Positions 1-9,737 are shown, counted from the stretch's first letter. The stretch is 64,000 bases of DNA from Halomonas sp. Bachu 37 (GCF_039691755.1 NZ_CP137552.1:2976001-3040000), one strand, 5' to 3'. Notes: generated by a model not told the origin, from the letters alone. Program-made: numbers and translations.

Positions 1-2
1 GG

Positions 3-518
3 CCCCATATCGCATCGGTTTACCATTGGCTTGCCCAGAGCAGCGCCCGAAATCAGGCTATTGTTCAGGATGTTGCAAGCTGTGTGCACAACCAAGCAAA
101 TTGCCTTGTGCTGACGGAACGGCGAGAACATGCCGAGACCTTGGCGACACTGCTGGATGCTGAATCCATATCGTCAGTTATCTTACGGGGTGGCATGCGT
201 GTCAAAGAACGCCAGTCGGCAGGAAAAGAGTTGCATAGAGTTCAAGTCATCGTTGCAACTGGGAAATACATCGGAGAAGGCTTTGACTTGCCTCGACTGG
301 ACACCCTGTTTTTAGCTCTGCCCATCGCATGGAAAGGAACGCTGTCACAGTATGCAGGCAGACTCCATCGAGTTACCGAAGGCAAACTAGAAGTCACTGT
401 CTATGATTACCTGGATACTGGCCTGCCTATGCTTGAGCGAATGTTCCGAAAACGTGAGAAAGGCTATAGGGCTATGGAGTATCAGTTTATCGCTTCCGGG
501 CAGACCAGATTGCTTTAG
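3..518 (+). CDS. C-terminal end of a superfamily 2 (DEAD/DEAH-type) helicase, cut by window edge
   Basis: The frame is open back to the first bases, so only the C-terminal part (about 171 codons) is visible; the GTG at 84 is internal. It carries a helicase C-terminal RecA lobe: motif V region VATGKYIGEGFDLP, then motif VI QYAGRLHR, followed by a YDYLD and GYRAMEYQ tail. This wording of motifs V and VI resembles the helicase module of large conflict-type proteins (TOTE systems and related restriction helicases), but the diagnostic N-terminal domains are outside the window. It would act on DNA or RNA with ATP. It lies near a toxin-antitoxin pair and a tRNA-derived att site, which fits a mobile defence island. 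The superfamily is firm; the subfamily is an inference. Confidence 0.8.
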   Translation, partial: PHIASVYHWLAQSSARNQAIVQDVASCVHNQANCLVLTERREHAETLATLLDAESISSVILRGGMRVKERQSAGKELHRVQVIVATGKYIGEGFDLPRLDTLFLALPIAWKGTLSQYAGRLHRVTEGKLEVTVYDYLDTGLPMLERMFRKREKGYRAMEYQFIASGQTRLL

Positions 519-608
519 CCTTTGAGAGGCAGCCAGTCGTTAAAGCTCATCGAGTGAACTGAGGCCAAGAATCTCGTCACTTGTTTAGCTGAGCCCAGTT
601 GATCACTC

Positions 609-902
609 TCAGGCGGCTACTTCCTTCTCGTCTTCAATCTCCAGTTCGAGATGGAAGTGAGCCGGTCCCGTCAGGTTGACCAAAGCATCGAGACTGAACT
701 TATTAATACGGCCGTTCAGCAGGTCGTTGAGGCGGGGTTGGGTGATTCCCAGACGATGTGCAGCCTCTTTCTGAGTAATGTCCCACTCCCTTACACGGCC
801 AGCAATCCTCGACATAAGCTCGGAGCGCAGCCGCATGTTCAGCGCCTCCTCAGGAGTGTCCTCGATGGCGTCCCACACGCTGTCGTAATACTCGATAGCC
901 AT
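609..902 (-). CDS. higA: HigA-like XRE-family antitoxin
   Basis: A 97-residue protein with a helix-turn-helix of the XRE type at about residues 43-80 (ITQKEAAHRLGITQPRLNDL) and an acidic C-terminus. It belongs to the small antitoxins encoded directly after a Gp49/HigB-like toxin. The toxin frame ends at 929, 26 bases upstream of this ATG, giving the toxin-first order typical of higBA. The antitoxin would bind and neutralise the toxin and repress the shared promoter. The gene is intact while the toxin is frameshifted, so it may now be an orphan antitoxin or still guard a toxin made by frameshifting. Confidence 0.8.
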   Translation of the reverse strand: MAIEYYDSVWDAIEDTPEEALNMRLRSELMSRIAGRVREWDITQKEAAHRLGITQPRLNDLLNGRINKFSLDALVNLTGPAHFHLELEIEDEKEVAA

Positions 903-928
903 TATTTAACCTCGCTTGGTGGTTGGGC

Positions 929-1251
929 TCAGGGCAGCTCCTTGTATCGCTGTTTGCCCAAGTCGATGTCTTTTTTGGCGGTCTGCTGGGTTTTCTTCTG
1001 GAAGCAGTGGAGCACAAATACCGCGTCACCCCGGTTGGCCACATAGAAGACCCGAAAGGCCCCGTTGTGTTCCCGAATGCGGATTTCCATGACACCAAGG
1101 CCAACGCTTGGCATTGGGCGGAAGTCGTCCGGCTGGCCTCCAGCCTGAATTTTGTCTATCTGAAACCCGCTTCTCGCTTGGCGTCCAGAGAGAAGTCGCG
1201 CAGCCGATCCTTCGAGTCTCCAACGAATGCAACAGGTTTCTTGCGCGCCAC
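929..1251 (-). pseudogene. higB: HigB/Gp49-family toxin, split by a -1 frameshift
   Basis: Reading starts at GTG 1251, preceded by AAGGAG with five bases spacing, and gives ARKKPVAFVGDSKDRLRDFS, the usual start of this RelE/ParE-fold toxin family. The frame hits TAG at 1158-1160, just after EAGFR. The rest of the family sequence (QIDKIQ, MPSVGLGVMEIRIR, FYVANRGDAVFVLHCFQKK) continues in the -1 frame from 1162 to the stop at 929. The changeover coincides with GGGTTTC, which has the X XXY YYZ form of a -1 slippery heptamer in the correct phase. A one-base deletion in a former TTCCAG is the simpler explanation. If translated whole, it would be a ribosome-dependent mRNA interferase of about 107 residues. 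Confidence 0.75.
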
Positions 1252-1278
1252 GCTGGCTCCTTGACTGCCATAATTTTT

Positions 1279-1294
1279 ATATCAGCTCAGATAT
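1279..1294. promoter_or_regulatory. Possible HigA operator, inverted repeat ATATC/GATAT
   Basis: Two 5-base arms, ATATC at 1279-1283 and GATAT at 1290-1294, lie about 30 bases upstream of the toxin start in AT-rich sequence with TATAAT-like words on the minus strand. HigBA operons are autoregulated through palindromes at this place. The assignment rests on position and symmetry only. Confidence 0.3.
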
Positions 1295-1800
1295 AATAAG
1301 CTCATCAATCGAATGCTTCAAGCTGCTTTCACTGTAGCCATATCACCAATAAGATGCCGCTGACTATTCGCATCTGGGTTGGCAGCCTCTATGACCAAAT
1401 GCAATATCTGACCCTCAGGTATGGTTTTGCCACGACTCACTGCTATTGCGACCTCTCTACTGAAGACCGAGCCGCCATCATGCAGATGCAGGCTCACTAC
1501 GCCCGATTAATTGGAACATCCGCCCAGCGCCATCTCACAGGAACCAAACAATCCGTCCTGACAAAACCTATGATGCCAGTCTCGACGGTTTCAGAGTCCG
1601 GCTAACCCGCTGCCGGCCTCAGCAGTAACCTAACGGTCATTTATGCTGTAAATTTTGCTTTTAATTTTGTGACAGCATTGCGTGTACGCAATTGCCCTTA
1701 AAATACCTAGCCGGCATTTCAGAAACCGACGTAAACCCTTATAAAGCAAGCATTTTGAGTAAATAACAACAAATAAGGGAACGCGAGGAAATCCAAGTCA
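1295..1800. other. About 500 bases without a recognisable gene
   Basis: AT-richer than the chromosome average, especially 1640-1790. An 83-codon open frame exists on the plus strand at 1354-1605, but I see no ribosome binding site and no family resemblance. The stretch ends at a tRNA fragment, so it is probably the terminal non-coding part of an integrated element. Confidence 0.4.
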
Positions 1801-1804
1801 ATCC

Positions 1805-1851
1805 GGCTCATAACCCGAAGGTCATCGGTTCAAATCCGGTCCCCGCTACCA
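1805..1851 (+). other. 3' fragment of tRNA-fMet (candidate attR site)
   Basis: Positions 1805-1851 match the 3' part of initiator tRNA from the anticodon loop on: CTCATAA with anticodon CAT at 1809-1811, the anticodon 3' arm CCC, the variable loop, the T arm GGTTCAAATCC, and an acceptor ending in CCA at 1849-1851. The D arm and the 5' half are absent and the 5' side of the anticodon stem is wrong, so this is not a gene. Integrases using tRNA genes leave such a displaced 3' end at one border of the element. A native-looking terminator follows at once, which places the element on the left side (window 1-1800). Confidence 0.75.
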
Positions 1852-1861
1852 ATATTTCGAG

Positions 1862-1897
1862 AGGCAGATCAGTTACTTACTGATCTGCCTTTTTTGT
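1862..1897 (+). terminator. Rho-independent terminator after the tRNA fragment
   Basis: Perfect 11-base stem AGGCAGATCAG (1862-1872) and CTGATCTGCCT (1880-1890), seven-base loop, followed by a T tract. It begins about ten bases after the CCA end, as expected for the original terminator of a tRNA-fMet gene. Confidence 0.9.
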
Positions 1898-2780
1898 TTT
1901 GGTTCGCTGGCTAACTTCCTGTGACACATCCACTCCTTTCACGACGCCTTGACCCTGGAAGCCTGCACCTATGGGCTGGCTTATCTAGATCAGCACGGGC
2001 CTAACATCGCAATGACGCTGCGGCATATCTGGACCTGTGCTTCACCCGGCGCACGCTACGGCCAACCGGCTGCCATGACGCTGACCCGCTATATCCGTGA
2101 TGCCGATGGACAGAGTGCCATGGCGGATAACCAAGCGCGCGCGTTTAGCCGTACCAGTGGTTGGGGCTTTAGCCGTCTCTGTCAAAACCTTTTTTGGCGA
2201 CCTGAGCCTTCGGCCCTAAAGCCGCAATAATCCTAATTGTTACCACCCAGGCCAACAACGGCTAGCTAGCAAGACTCGAGAGGCTGCGCAGCGGCCGGTC
2301 ACTGACAGAACCATCGGCGCGCATCATCATGAAGAGATCGATGGCGAGCCAGGGATGGATGACACGGTCGCCGAGCACTTCTCAACCTATGCGCGCTGGG
2401 GCCCGCGTCGAAGAGCTCGAATTGGTGAGTATGAAAGTAGATTTAGAGGGTGGCGCCCAGCGGGCGGTCACCAAGGATGAAACTCCCCTGCAGCAGAGTT
2501 AAAGCTCTACGCACGATGCCGGAACTTCATCGGGAAGACCCAACACGACGGCGGCCACCCCTAGATGGTGGCGTTTGGAAGGAGACTCAAGCGGGTACGG
2601 CGAATCGCCACGCGAGATAACAAGCTGTCCCATAGCTTTCGAGCAGTTGTATGCCTGGCATGTACAGATCGAGGCATGCATGCCGACTTTGCGTATAAAA
2701 AAACTAGGCGGGGGTTTGTCTATCTTTTAGTTGGGTTTCGTGTCGATATACAGCGAAACGTGGCTATCACAATCCTTCAC
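1898..2780. other. About 880 bases without a supportable gene
   Basis: A 93-codon plus-strand frame at 1949-2230 and a minus-strand coding-like stretch near 2270-2370 (reading HPWLAIDLF) are present, but neither has a ribosome binding site or a family I recognise. The stretch looks like decayed coding sequence between the att site and the RES gene. Confidence 0.35.
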
Positions 2781-3686
2781 TCAGACCTGAAACATGTCGG
2801 GGGTTATCGGAATACTTCGCTTCAGCGTGACATGCAGGTTTTCTGGGTCTGAGAGGTTGAGTATAAAATTTCTGCGAGACGGATCGATAACTGACGGCGT
2901 CGCGAGAATCGACGTCCGGTTCTCGGCCATCCATTGATCACCAAATGCTCTGGAAGCATAAAGTGCATCCGGCCTGTTCCGATCCACAAGGTGCTCCGGG
3001 GCCGATTCCAAAGTCCCTGTTACTGATAATTCGTGGAGCATAAATCCGCTCGAGAGCAATAGCTTACCGCCTATTCTCGCAAACTCTCCGATAGCCAAAA
3101 GGGGATCTTCTGCCGCATAGAGCGGTGCCAATCCACCTGGCGAACTCCAGCGACCAGCCACAAATTTGCTGTTGCTGCTCCACGTGACTAGCGGTGGATA
3201 TCGCCTATGTGTGACGCGCCAGAAGGTGCCTTGAATGGTTTCTATATCTCCGGCCAAGGCCACGTGATCTCCGGCCAGTGCTACGCGGATTTTGGGTACG
3301 ATGATTGCGCTGGGGCGATCTTGACCATCATCATGGGTCTTCCGAGTACCCGAAGCGTCGCCAAACACGATGAGCTCGTCGCTAAGGTCAAGAGCCGCCT
3401 CGCTCACCATGGCAATGTAAGGCGCTGCGTAGTCATACGTCGTCGTTAGGACGGGCCCCCAGAAGCTCACGATGCCGCTGATCGTTGCTGGTACAAGAAT
3501 TATCCCTATCAGGTTTCCCATGCGGGTTTTCCACATCCATCGCTGAATTCCGAAAGCGCTTGCAACAAGCTCCAGCCTAGAATCCTTCTGCTGTATCTCT
3601 GAACGCGAAGGAAACTGGCGCCTGATCTCGACATCGGCACCATACCGGTCCTGGAGCTCCTTCAATGTAGGGGGGCGTTTTGTCAT
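2781..3686 (-). CDS. Membrane-anchored RES-domain protein (putative NAD-degrading toxin-like)
   Basis: A 301-residue protein. Residues 1-58 are polar and about 59-80 form one hydrophobic segment (IGIILVPATISGIVSFWGPVL region). The C-terminal half, about 154-299, reads as a RES domain: FWRV at 155-158, GRWSSPGG with R179, LYAAEDPLLAIGE with Y190 and E201 eleven residues apart, and a late S265 in TPSVIDPSRRNFILNL. In characterised RES toxins an Arg, Tyr, Glu and Ser line the NAD site and the enzyme degrades NAD; those residues appear retained. Usual RES toxins are shorter, soluble and follow an Xre antitoxin gene; here there is an N-terminal membrane extension and no antitoxin beside it. A six-residue VALAGD duplication (135-147) lies before the domain. 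The domain call is fairly sure; activity is inference. Confidence 0.65.
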   Translation of the reverse strand: MTKRPPTLKELQDRYGADVEIRRQFPSRSEIQQKDSRLELVASAFGIQRWMWKTRMGNLIGIILVPATISGIVSFWGPVLTTTYDYAAPYIAMVSEAALDLSDELIVFGDASGTRKTHDDGQDRPSAIIVPKIRVALAGDHVALAGDIETIQGTFWRVTHRRYPPLVTWSSNSKFVAGRWSSPGGLAPLYAAEDPLLAIGEFARIGGKLLLSSGFMLHELSVTGTLESAPEHLVDRNRPDALYASRAFGDQWMAENRTSILATPSVIDPSRRNFILNLSDPENLHVTLKRSIPITPDMFQV

Positions 3687-3743
3687 CGATCTGGCCCTAT
3701 CAGAAAGAGCCGCTCCTTCGGTGGGGAGAGCTCGGTTTAGAGT

Positions 3744-4220
3744 ATGACCGATTTTCGCAGTATCCGCCTCGGTGGCAGCTGCAGTGACCGCCGGGCCCTA
3801 CAGATTCTGCAAAGGTACTGGGATGATGGCCATGATCCGGCAACGAGGATTCGCGGCTTAGGTGGGCTACGCCTGCTGGTCAGCCAGCCAGCGACGCGTT
3901 GGCTGGGCTTGACCGGGCTGTGCCTGGCCGCCGCCCTACTCTCACTGCTGAGCTTTCTGGTAACATTCATGATAGAGGAGCTACTGGTCGGAATGGTTGC
4001 TGCAGGTATGATTATGTCCACCGTGCACATCGCTGGCATCTTTGAGAGAGTTGGCTGGGGCGCACTTGCCGACATAGTGGGGGGAAGTCTTGGGGTGCTG
4101 TTCGTTCTGTCAGCGTCAATAGCCGTGTTATTCGCGTTCATCGCTCTTTTGCAGCCAGATACCCCGCTGGGGTTGGCGGTCCCACTGTTCCTGGCGGTAG
4201 GCATCACCGCCATCGGCTAG
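3744..4220 (+). pseudogene. MFS transporter C-terminal remnant
   Basis: From about residue 40 the 158-codon frame resembles the C-terminal half of a major facilitator permease: several hydrophobic helices and the loop FERVGWGALADIVGG, typical of the link before the last helices. The N-terminal half is missing. The frame stops at TAG 4218-4220 exactly where such permeases usually have Trp in GWNGVF, and NGVFLV continues in frame after the stop, so a TGG to TAG change is likely. Damaged at both ends, it is not expected to transport anything. Confidence 0.6.
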
Positions 4221-4279
4221 AACGGAGTTTTCCTAGTACACCGGGCCGAGGCTAGACCCGGAAATGCTTGTGTTGAGAC

Positions 4280-5359
4280 TCAAATAGCTGCTTCAAACAA
4301 AGTTCCCGGGCCGGGCATCTGACCCGCATCGAACGTTCGATCGGCTGCATGGTTGAACAGTCGTTCGTCATCCCCCCACTGCGTTGACAGCACCATGGCT
4401 CTCTTGAGTAAGAGGTGGACGTCGGTTTCCCATGCATAGCCCATTGCTCCGTGTACCTGAACGGCGCTCTGGCAGGCCATGCCGGCCACCCAGGCGGCGC
4501 GTAGTCTTGCATTAGCGAGATGGCCGCGTCCCAATACATTCTGGCGTGGCAACAGTGCAGCCGCTGCGATAATCACAGGAGCGAGAAATGCCGCTTCGAC
4601 TTCAACTTCCGCCAATAGATGCTTGATCGCCTGATTGGCCCCGATTGAGCGGCCGAATTGCTGACGCTCTGTGGCGTAGGTGACGGCTAGCTGTTGCGCC
4701 GCCGACGCAATACCAGCTAGTTGCGCGGCAGTGAATAAGGTGGCACGGTCTATTGCCTTGGCCAAAGCGGCCAGACCTTCTTCAGACAGAGGGACACGGG
4801 TAGCATCATGAGGGTTAACTGAGAATAGCGTAGTCAGCGGATCAATCGTTTCGTGCGCCTTGAGAGTAAAATTTTCCGGCTTCCCTACCCATAGTACGTT
4901 GTCTTCTGCAACAATAATCTGACACGCAGTGTCGGCATGGGGAGCAAACGGGCGTAAAGGATGGACAAGCACAGCGTGCCCCATGCCTTTTGTTAGCTCA
5001 GTAACAGACATATCAAAATCTTGCGGCAAAGATACTTTGTCCACAGCGCTGTCGCGCATCTCTACCAGCAGAGGTAATGCAACACCAGCGCTTTCTATTA
5101 GGGGCTCTGGCAGCAGCGCAGCCCCGGCCGCACGAGCGATGGCGCAGAAGGCCACATCGTCCAGTCCGACACCTCCAGCATTTTCGGGTAGTAGCGCCGA
5201 AGGCAGTCCGAGGTCACTGAGCGCTTGCCAGCGACCAGCGTCGAACATGTTATGTTGCTCAATCTGCTCACGTAACGTCTCTGATTGGCAAAGCTCTGTC
5301 AGAGCCTCGTCGACTGTATCGGCAATCATGCGTTGTTCTTCTGTAACCTGAAAATCCAT
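4280..5359 (-). CDS. Acyl-CoA dehydrogenase family protein (second subunit of a pair)
   Basis: Starts at ATG 5359 after GAGGAG, twelve bases behind the stop of the upstream dehydrogenase; product 359 residues. The N-terminal helical part begins MDFQVTEEQRMIADTVDEA, the middle domain is divergent, and the C-terminal domain has QFGRSIGANQAIKHLLAE and VQVHGAMGYAWETDVHLLLKR, both typical of acyl-CoA dehydrogenases. Tandem pairs of this kind form mixed complexes that oxidise CoA esters of dicarboxylates or sterol-type acids with FAD. The substrate cannot be read from sequence. The partner gene upstream has lost its 5' part, so the pair is probably not functional as a complex. Confidence 0.8.
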   Translation of the reverse strand: MDFQVTEEQRMIADTVDEALTELCQSETLREQIEQHNMFDAGRWQALSDLGLPSALLPENAGGVGLDDVAFCAIARAAGAALLPEPLIESAGVALPLLVEMRDSAVDKVSLPQDFDMSVTELTKGMGHAVLVHPLRPFAPHADTACQIIVAEDNVLWVGKPENFTLKAHETIDPLTTLFSVNPHDATRVPLSEEGLAALAKAIDRATLFTAAQLAGIASAAQQLAVTYATERQQFGRSIGANQAIKHLLAEVEVEAAFLAPVIIAAAALLPRQNVLGRGHLANARLRAAWVAGMACQSAVQVHGAMGYAWETDVHLLLKRAMVLSTQWGDDERLFNHAADRTFDAGQMPGPGTLFEAAI

Positions 5360-5370
5360 ATTCGGACTCC

Positions 5371-5996
5371 TCAGCCGCGCGGAAGGCCAAGCACTCGCTC
5401 GGCGATGATGTTTTTCTGAATTTCGTTTGCGCCCGCATAGATCGGTCCTGAGAGTGAAAATAGCCAGCCATCGAGCCATTGAGCGGACCCGCGTGCTATC
5501 TCATCCTGTTGCGGCGTGGTCAGCACCCCGCGTGGACCCTGTAGTTCAAGCGCGGTGCGATGCAACGCTATATCCAGTTCGGACCAGAAGACCTTATTCA
5601 ACGAAGCCTCGGCTCCGATCTTGCCACCAGCATCCAGAAGTGATGCAGTAGCCTGAATTGCTAGGCCATAGGCATCCGCATCCATAACGGTGCGCAACAC
5701 CGCCTCGCGAGTGGTGGAGCGTACATTATCCCCCATTGCTTGGCACAACTGTGCCAGTCGTGCAGCAGTGGCCTGATACCTAGCCGGGCTGCGCAACATA
5801 AGACCACGCTCGAAACCAGCGGTAGTCATGCAAATTGACCAACCTTCGCCTTCTTCGCCCAATCGGTTAAAGCTGGGGACGCGTACATCTTCAAGAAAAA
5901 TCTCGGCGAAACCTGTCTCACCATTAATCTGCCGTATGGGCTGTACCGAAACGCCATCCGCATCGAGCGGAAAGAAAATCAACGATAGTCCTCGAT
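5371..5996 (-). pseudogene. Acyl-CoA dehydrogenase, 5' half removed at an IS insertion
   Basis: The remaining 208 codons start inside the middle domain (GLSLIFFPLDADGVSVQPIR) and end with the family signature IYAGANEIQKNIIAERVLGL. The expected first 180 or so residues are absent. The break at 5996/5997 is the left end of an IS3-family element. Sequence beyond the other IS end does not encode the missing N-terminus, so a deletion accompanied or followed the insertion. An ATG inside the IS could start a hybrid reading frame, but that protein would lack the N-terminal domain. Confidence 0.8.
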
Positions 5997-6004
5997 TGTA
6001 GTGG

Positions 6005-7236
<1,232 letters not shown>

Positions 7237-7252
7237 TCACTGTGCCACTACA

Positions 7253-7652
7253 AGCTGTAGGCAAAGCAGCTTTATCTCTATTCCAAGGCACCTTGGATTC
7301 ATTAAGGCTAAATTTTCATGTCATCAGGTTGCCAGACTAAATCTTGATAACCATGGTAAACCCACTGTAGGCAGATACAGATTGGACAATCCATGCTTCA
7401 CACCGTAAGGTATTGGTCCTCAAGGGTCCAGGCATTCGCTATGCGAACCCTTGTTCGGCACCCGCAAGGGGCCACCTAGTCTTGCCTCACCGCAGACTGG
7501 ATCACCGGCACTTTCGACTCTCCGCCCGGTGCGGACGCTATCGATAGAAGAGGGAATCCATGTCGACCCACTATTCGGATGAGGGCCGCTGCATGCCACG
7601 CCGCCCGCCACCCTGCTTCCCCACTAGGGGGTAATGCCTTTAACGCGGCATT
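7253..7652. other. 400 bases between the IS and the symporter, no gene seen
   Basis: AT-rich up to about 7400, then GC-rich. No open frame has a plausible ribosome binding site or family match, and the segment does not encode the missing N-terminus of the truncated dehydrogenase. Confidence 0.4.
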
Positions 7653-7682
7653 TTAGTGCTTTACAGATTAGTGCTTTACAGA
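7653..7682. repeat. Two perfect 15-bp tandem repeats
   Basis: The unit TTAGTGCTTTACAGA occurs at 7653-7667 and again at 7668-7682 with no spacer. It lies about 180 bases upstream of the symporter start. Confidence 0.95.
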
Positions 7683-7860
7683 TGGATAACGGCTTGCAAA
7701 AGCTGCGATGCGCCCTGCGTTCGTAAGCAGCTGCCTGTTCCCTAGCATTCCTGCTGATCAGATAACGCCTCGCCCCGGCACCTCCTGTCACCACTGCGCT
7801 CGGTTTGCTGTCTTGCGACGTGACCTGAGCGTGTCCGTTCCACCAACCGAGGGACTGCCC

Positions 7861-9552
7861 TTGAACAGCGAATCCTTATACCAATTCTCGACCCTGACCG
7901 TTGTTTTACTGTTGCTCGCCTTTTACGGCGGTACCTACCTGATGACACTCGGCATTCGCAAGAAGAACGAGGACGCCGATGCATTCATGGTTTCCAACCA
8001 CCGCGTGGGTTTTGGGATGGGCGCGGCCAGCATGACCGCCACCTGGATCTGGGCGGCCTCGTTCTACGCTGCAGCCACTTCCGGCTATACCTACGGCGTC
8101 TCGGGACCCATCCACTACGGGCTGTGGGGGGCACTCATGATCTTGTTCATTTACCCCTTCGGCAGGCGTTTCAGAAAGCTCGCCCCCAACGCCCACACCC
8201 TGGGTGAGTTGATTCATGCCCGTCATGGTGCTTCCAGCCAGCTGATTCTGGCACTTTCCAACGTGCTGGGCAGCGTGATCAGCCTGATGGTCAACTTTAC
8301 CGCCGCGGGCGCCCTGGTCTCGGTGCTCTCGCCGCTCTCCTTCCAAGCCGGGGTAATCATCGCTGGTTTCGGCGTACTGTTGTATACCTTATGGTCTGGC
8401 TTTCGCGCCTCTGTGATGACCGACTTCGCACAGCTAGTGGCGCTCATGGCGATTGCCATCGTGATTATTCCTGCAGTGTTCTTCGCCATGGGCGGCCCTT
8501 CGGAACTGGTGGCCGGCCTCGGCAACCTGACCGTCGAGCAGGCCAACTTCTTCTCCATGGACGCCATTCTCAACCAGGGCGCACCGTTCTTCGTCGCCGT
8601 GCTGGCTTACGCGATCGGCAACCAGACTATTTCCCAGCGTCTGTTCGCGGTGAACGAGGACCACATCAAGCCCACCTTCCTCACCGCTACCGTAGGCTAC
8701 GGCGCTATTGTCATCGGCCTGGGCATGATCGGCCTGATGGCGCTGACCCTAGGGGTCGAGCCGCTCAATGGCGACATGAACAATCTGATTCCGCAGATGG
8801 TTTCCGGATACCTGCCGCCCATCTTCATCGCACTGTTCTTCATCCTGGTGATCGGCTCGCTCTCCTCTACCGCCGACTCCGATCTCTCCGCTCTGTCGGC
8901 CATCATGATGGCTGACGTCTACGGCAAGAATATCGCGCGCGGCAAGGCCGATCCCAAGCGCATGTTATTGGTGGGTCGCCTGACCATGATCATCGCCACT
9001 GTGGTCGGCATCGTGTTCGCCAGCTTCTCGCTGGATATCCTGGTGATGCTGGTATTCGTCGGCGCGCTGTGGGGGGCCATTGTCTTTCCGGTGATCGCCA
9101 GTTGCTTTTGGAACCGGGTGACCAACGCCGCCTTCACCACTTCGGTGCTGGTCGCCATGGTGTTGTTCTGCGCCGCACGCTTCGAGCTGATCTCTCTTGC
9201 AGGCCCGGGTGGGTTGGTCTTCGAATTGCTGGCCTGCATCGGCGGTGGCGTGATCATCGGCCTGATGGTATTTGGCTTTCTCGGCCGCACGGCTGGCTTC
9301 ATCGCCGGCGCACTCGCGCTTGTCGCCATGCTGATCTTTGCTACAGGCTTTCTGCGCGACTACACGGTTCTGTTGGCCTCGCTGACCGCCTACGGTGCAA
9401 GCACCTTGGTATGTGTAGTGATGAGCCTGACCAGCCGCGAGGAGCGCTTCGATTTCGATACCATTAGCCAACGCGTTGGCGACTACGACGAGACACCCAA
9501 CCTCGACGACGATAAGTTGGAAGGCGCACCAGCCGGTCTCGCCACCCAGTAA
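7861..9552 (+). CDS. Sodium:solute symporter family permease
   Basis: The frame opens further upstream, but the 5' extension is polar and unlike the family. TTG at 7861, preceded by GAGGGA with six bases spacing, gives the natural start of 563 residues. Some 13 membrane helices are visible. Family marks are GVSGPIHYGLWGALM, the run YTLWSGFRASVMTDFAQ, and IGSLSSTADSDLSALS. It would carry an organic solute inward with sodium across the inner membrane; the substrate is not readable. A 42-residue membrane protein follows 56 bases later and is probably co-transcribed. The TTG start is an inference from spacing and homology. Confidence 0.88.
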   Translation: MNSESLYQFSTLTVVLLLLAFYGGTYLMTLGIRKKNEDADAFMVSNHRVGFGMGAASMTATWIWAASFYAAATSGYTYGVSGPIHYGLWGALMILFIYPFGRRFRKLAPNAHTLGELIHARHGASSQLILALSNVLGSVISLMVNFTAAGALVSVLSPLSFQAGVIIAGFGVLLYTLWSGFRASVMTDFAQLVALMAIAIVIIPAVFFAMGGPSELVAGLGNLTVEQANFFSMDAILNQGAPFFVAVLAYAIGNQTISQRLFAVNEDHIKPTFLTATVGYGAIVIGLGMIGLMALTLGVEPLNGDMNNLIPQMVSGYLPPIFIALFFILVIGSLSSTADSDLSALSAIMMADVYGKNIARGKADPKRMLLVGRLTMIIATVVGIVFASFSLDILVMLVFVGALWGAIVFPVIASCFWNRVTNAAFTTSVLVAMVLFCAARFELISLAGPGGLVFELLACIGGGVIIGLMVFGFLGRTAGFIAGALALVAMLIFATGFLRDYTVLLASLTAYGASTLVCVVMSLTSREERFDFDTISQRVGDYDETPNLDDDKLEGAPAGLATQ

Positions 9553-9608
9553 TAACTTTCTGACTGTTCGAGGCGGTGCCGATGGCGCCGCCTCAAGGAG
9601 ACTTCACC

Positions 9609-9737
9609 ATGACCACACTAATGGCCTTTTATGTCCTGATTTGGCCCGCCTTGACGCTAGGCGTGCTGGTTCTTATTTGCCGAGCCGTGATGCGCGACCG
9701 TCATCAAGCAAGAAAGGAGAATCGCGAGCTGGTCTGA
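9609..9737 (+). CDS. Putative transporter small subunit, 42 residues
   Basis: Starts at ATG 9609 after AAGGAG nine bases upstream and stops at 9735-9737. The product begins MTTLMAFYVLIWPALTLG, has one membrane helix (about residues 4-26) and a basic cytoplasmic tail. Very short proteins of this shape are encoded right after certain sodium:solute symporters and are thought to assist them. It sits 56 bases after the permease in the same direction. Confidence 0.75.
   Translation: MTTLMAFYVLIWPALTLGVLVLICRAVMRDRHQARKENRELV

Noticed and set aside
609..1271. Plus-strand open frames at 651-1046 and 923-1264
   Set aside because: They are antisense shadows of the higA and higB sequences, which match known families.
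1805..1851. A complete tRNA gene
   Set aside because: Only the 3' part of initiator tRNA is present; the acceptor 5' strand and D arm are missing and the anticodon stem does not close.
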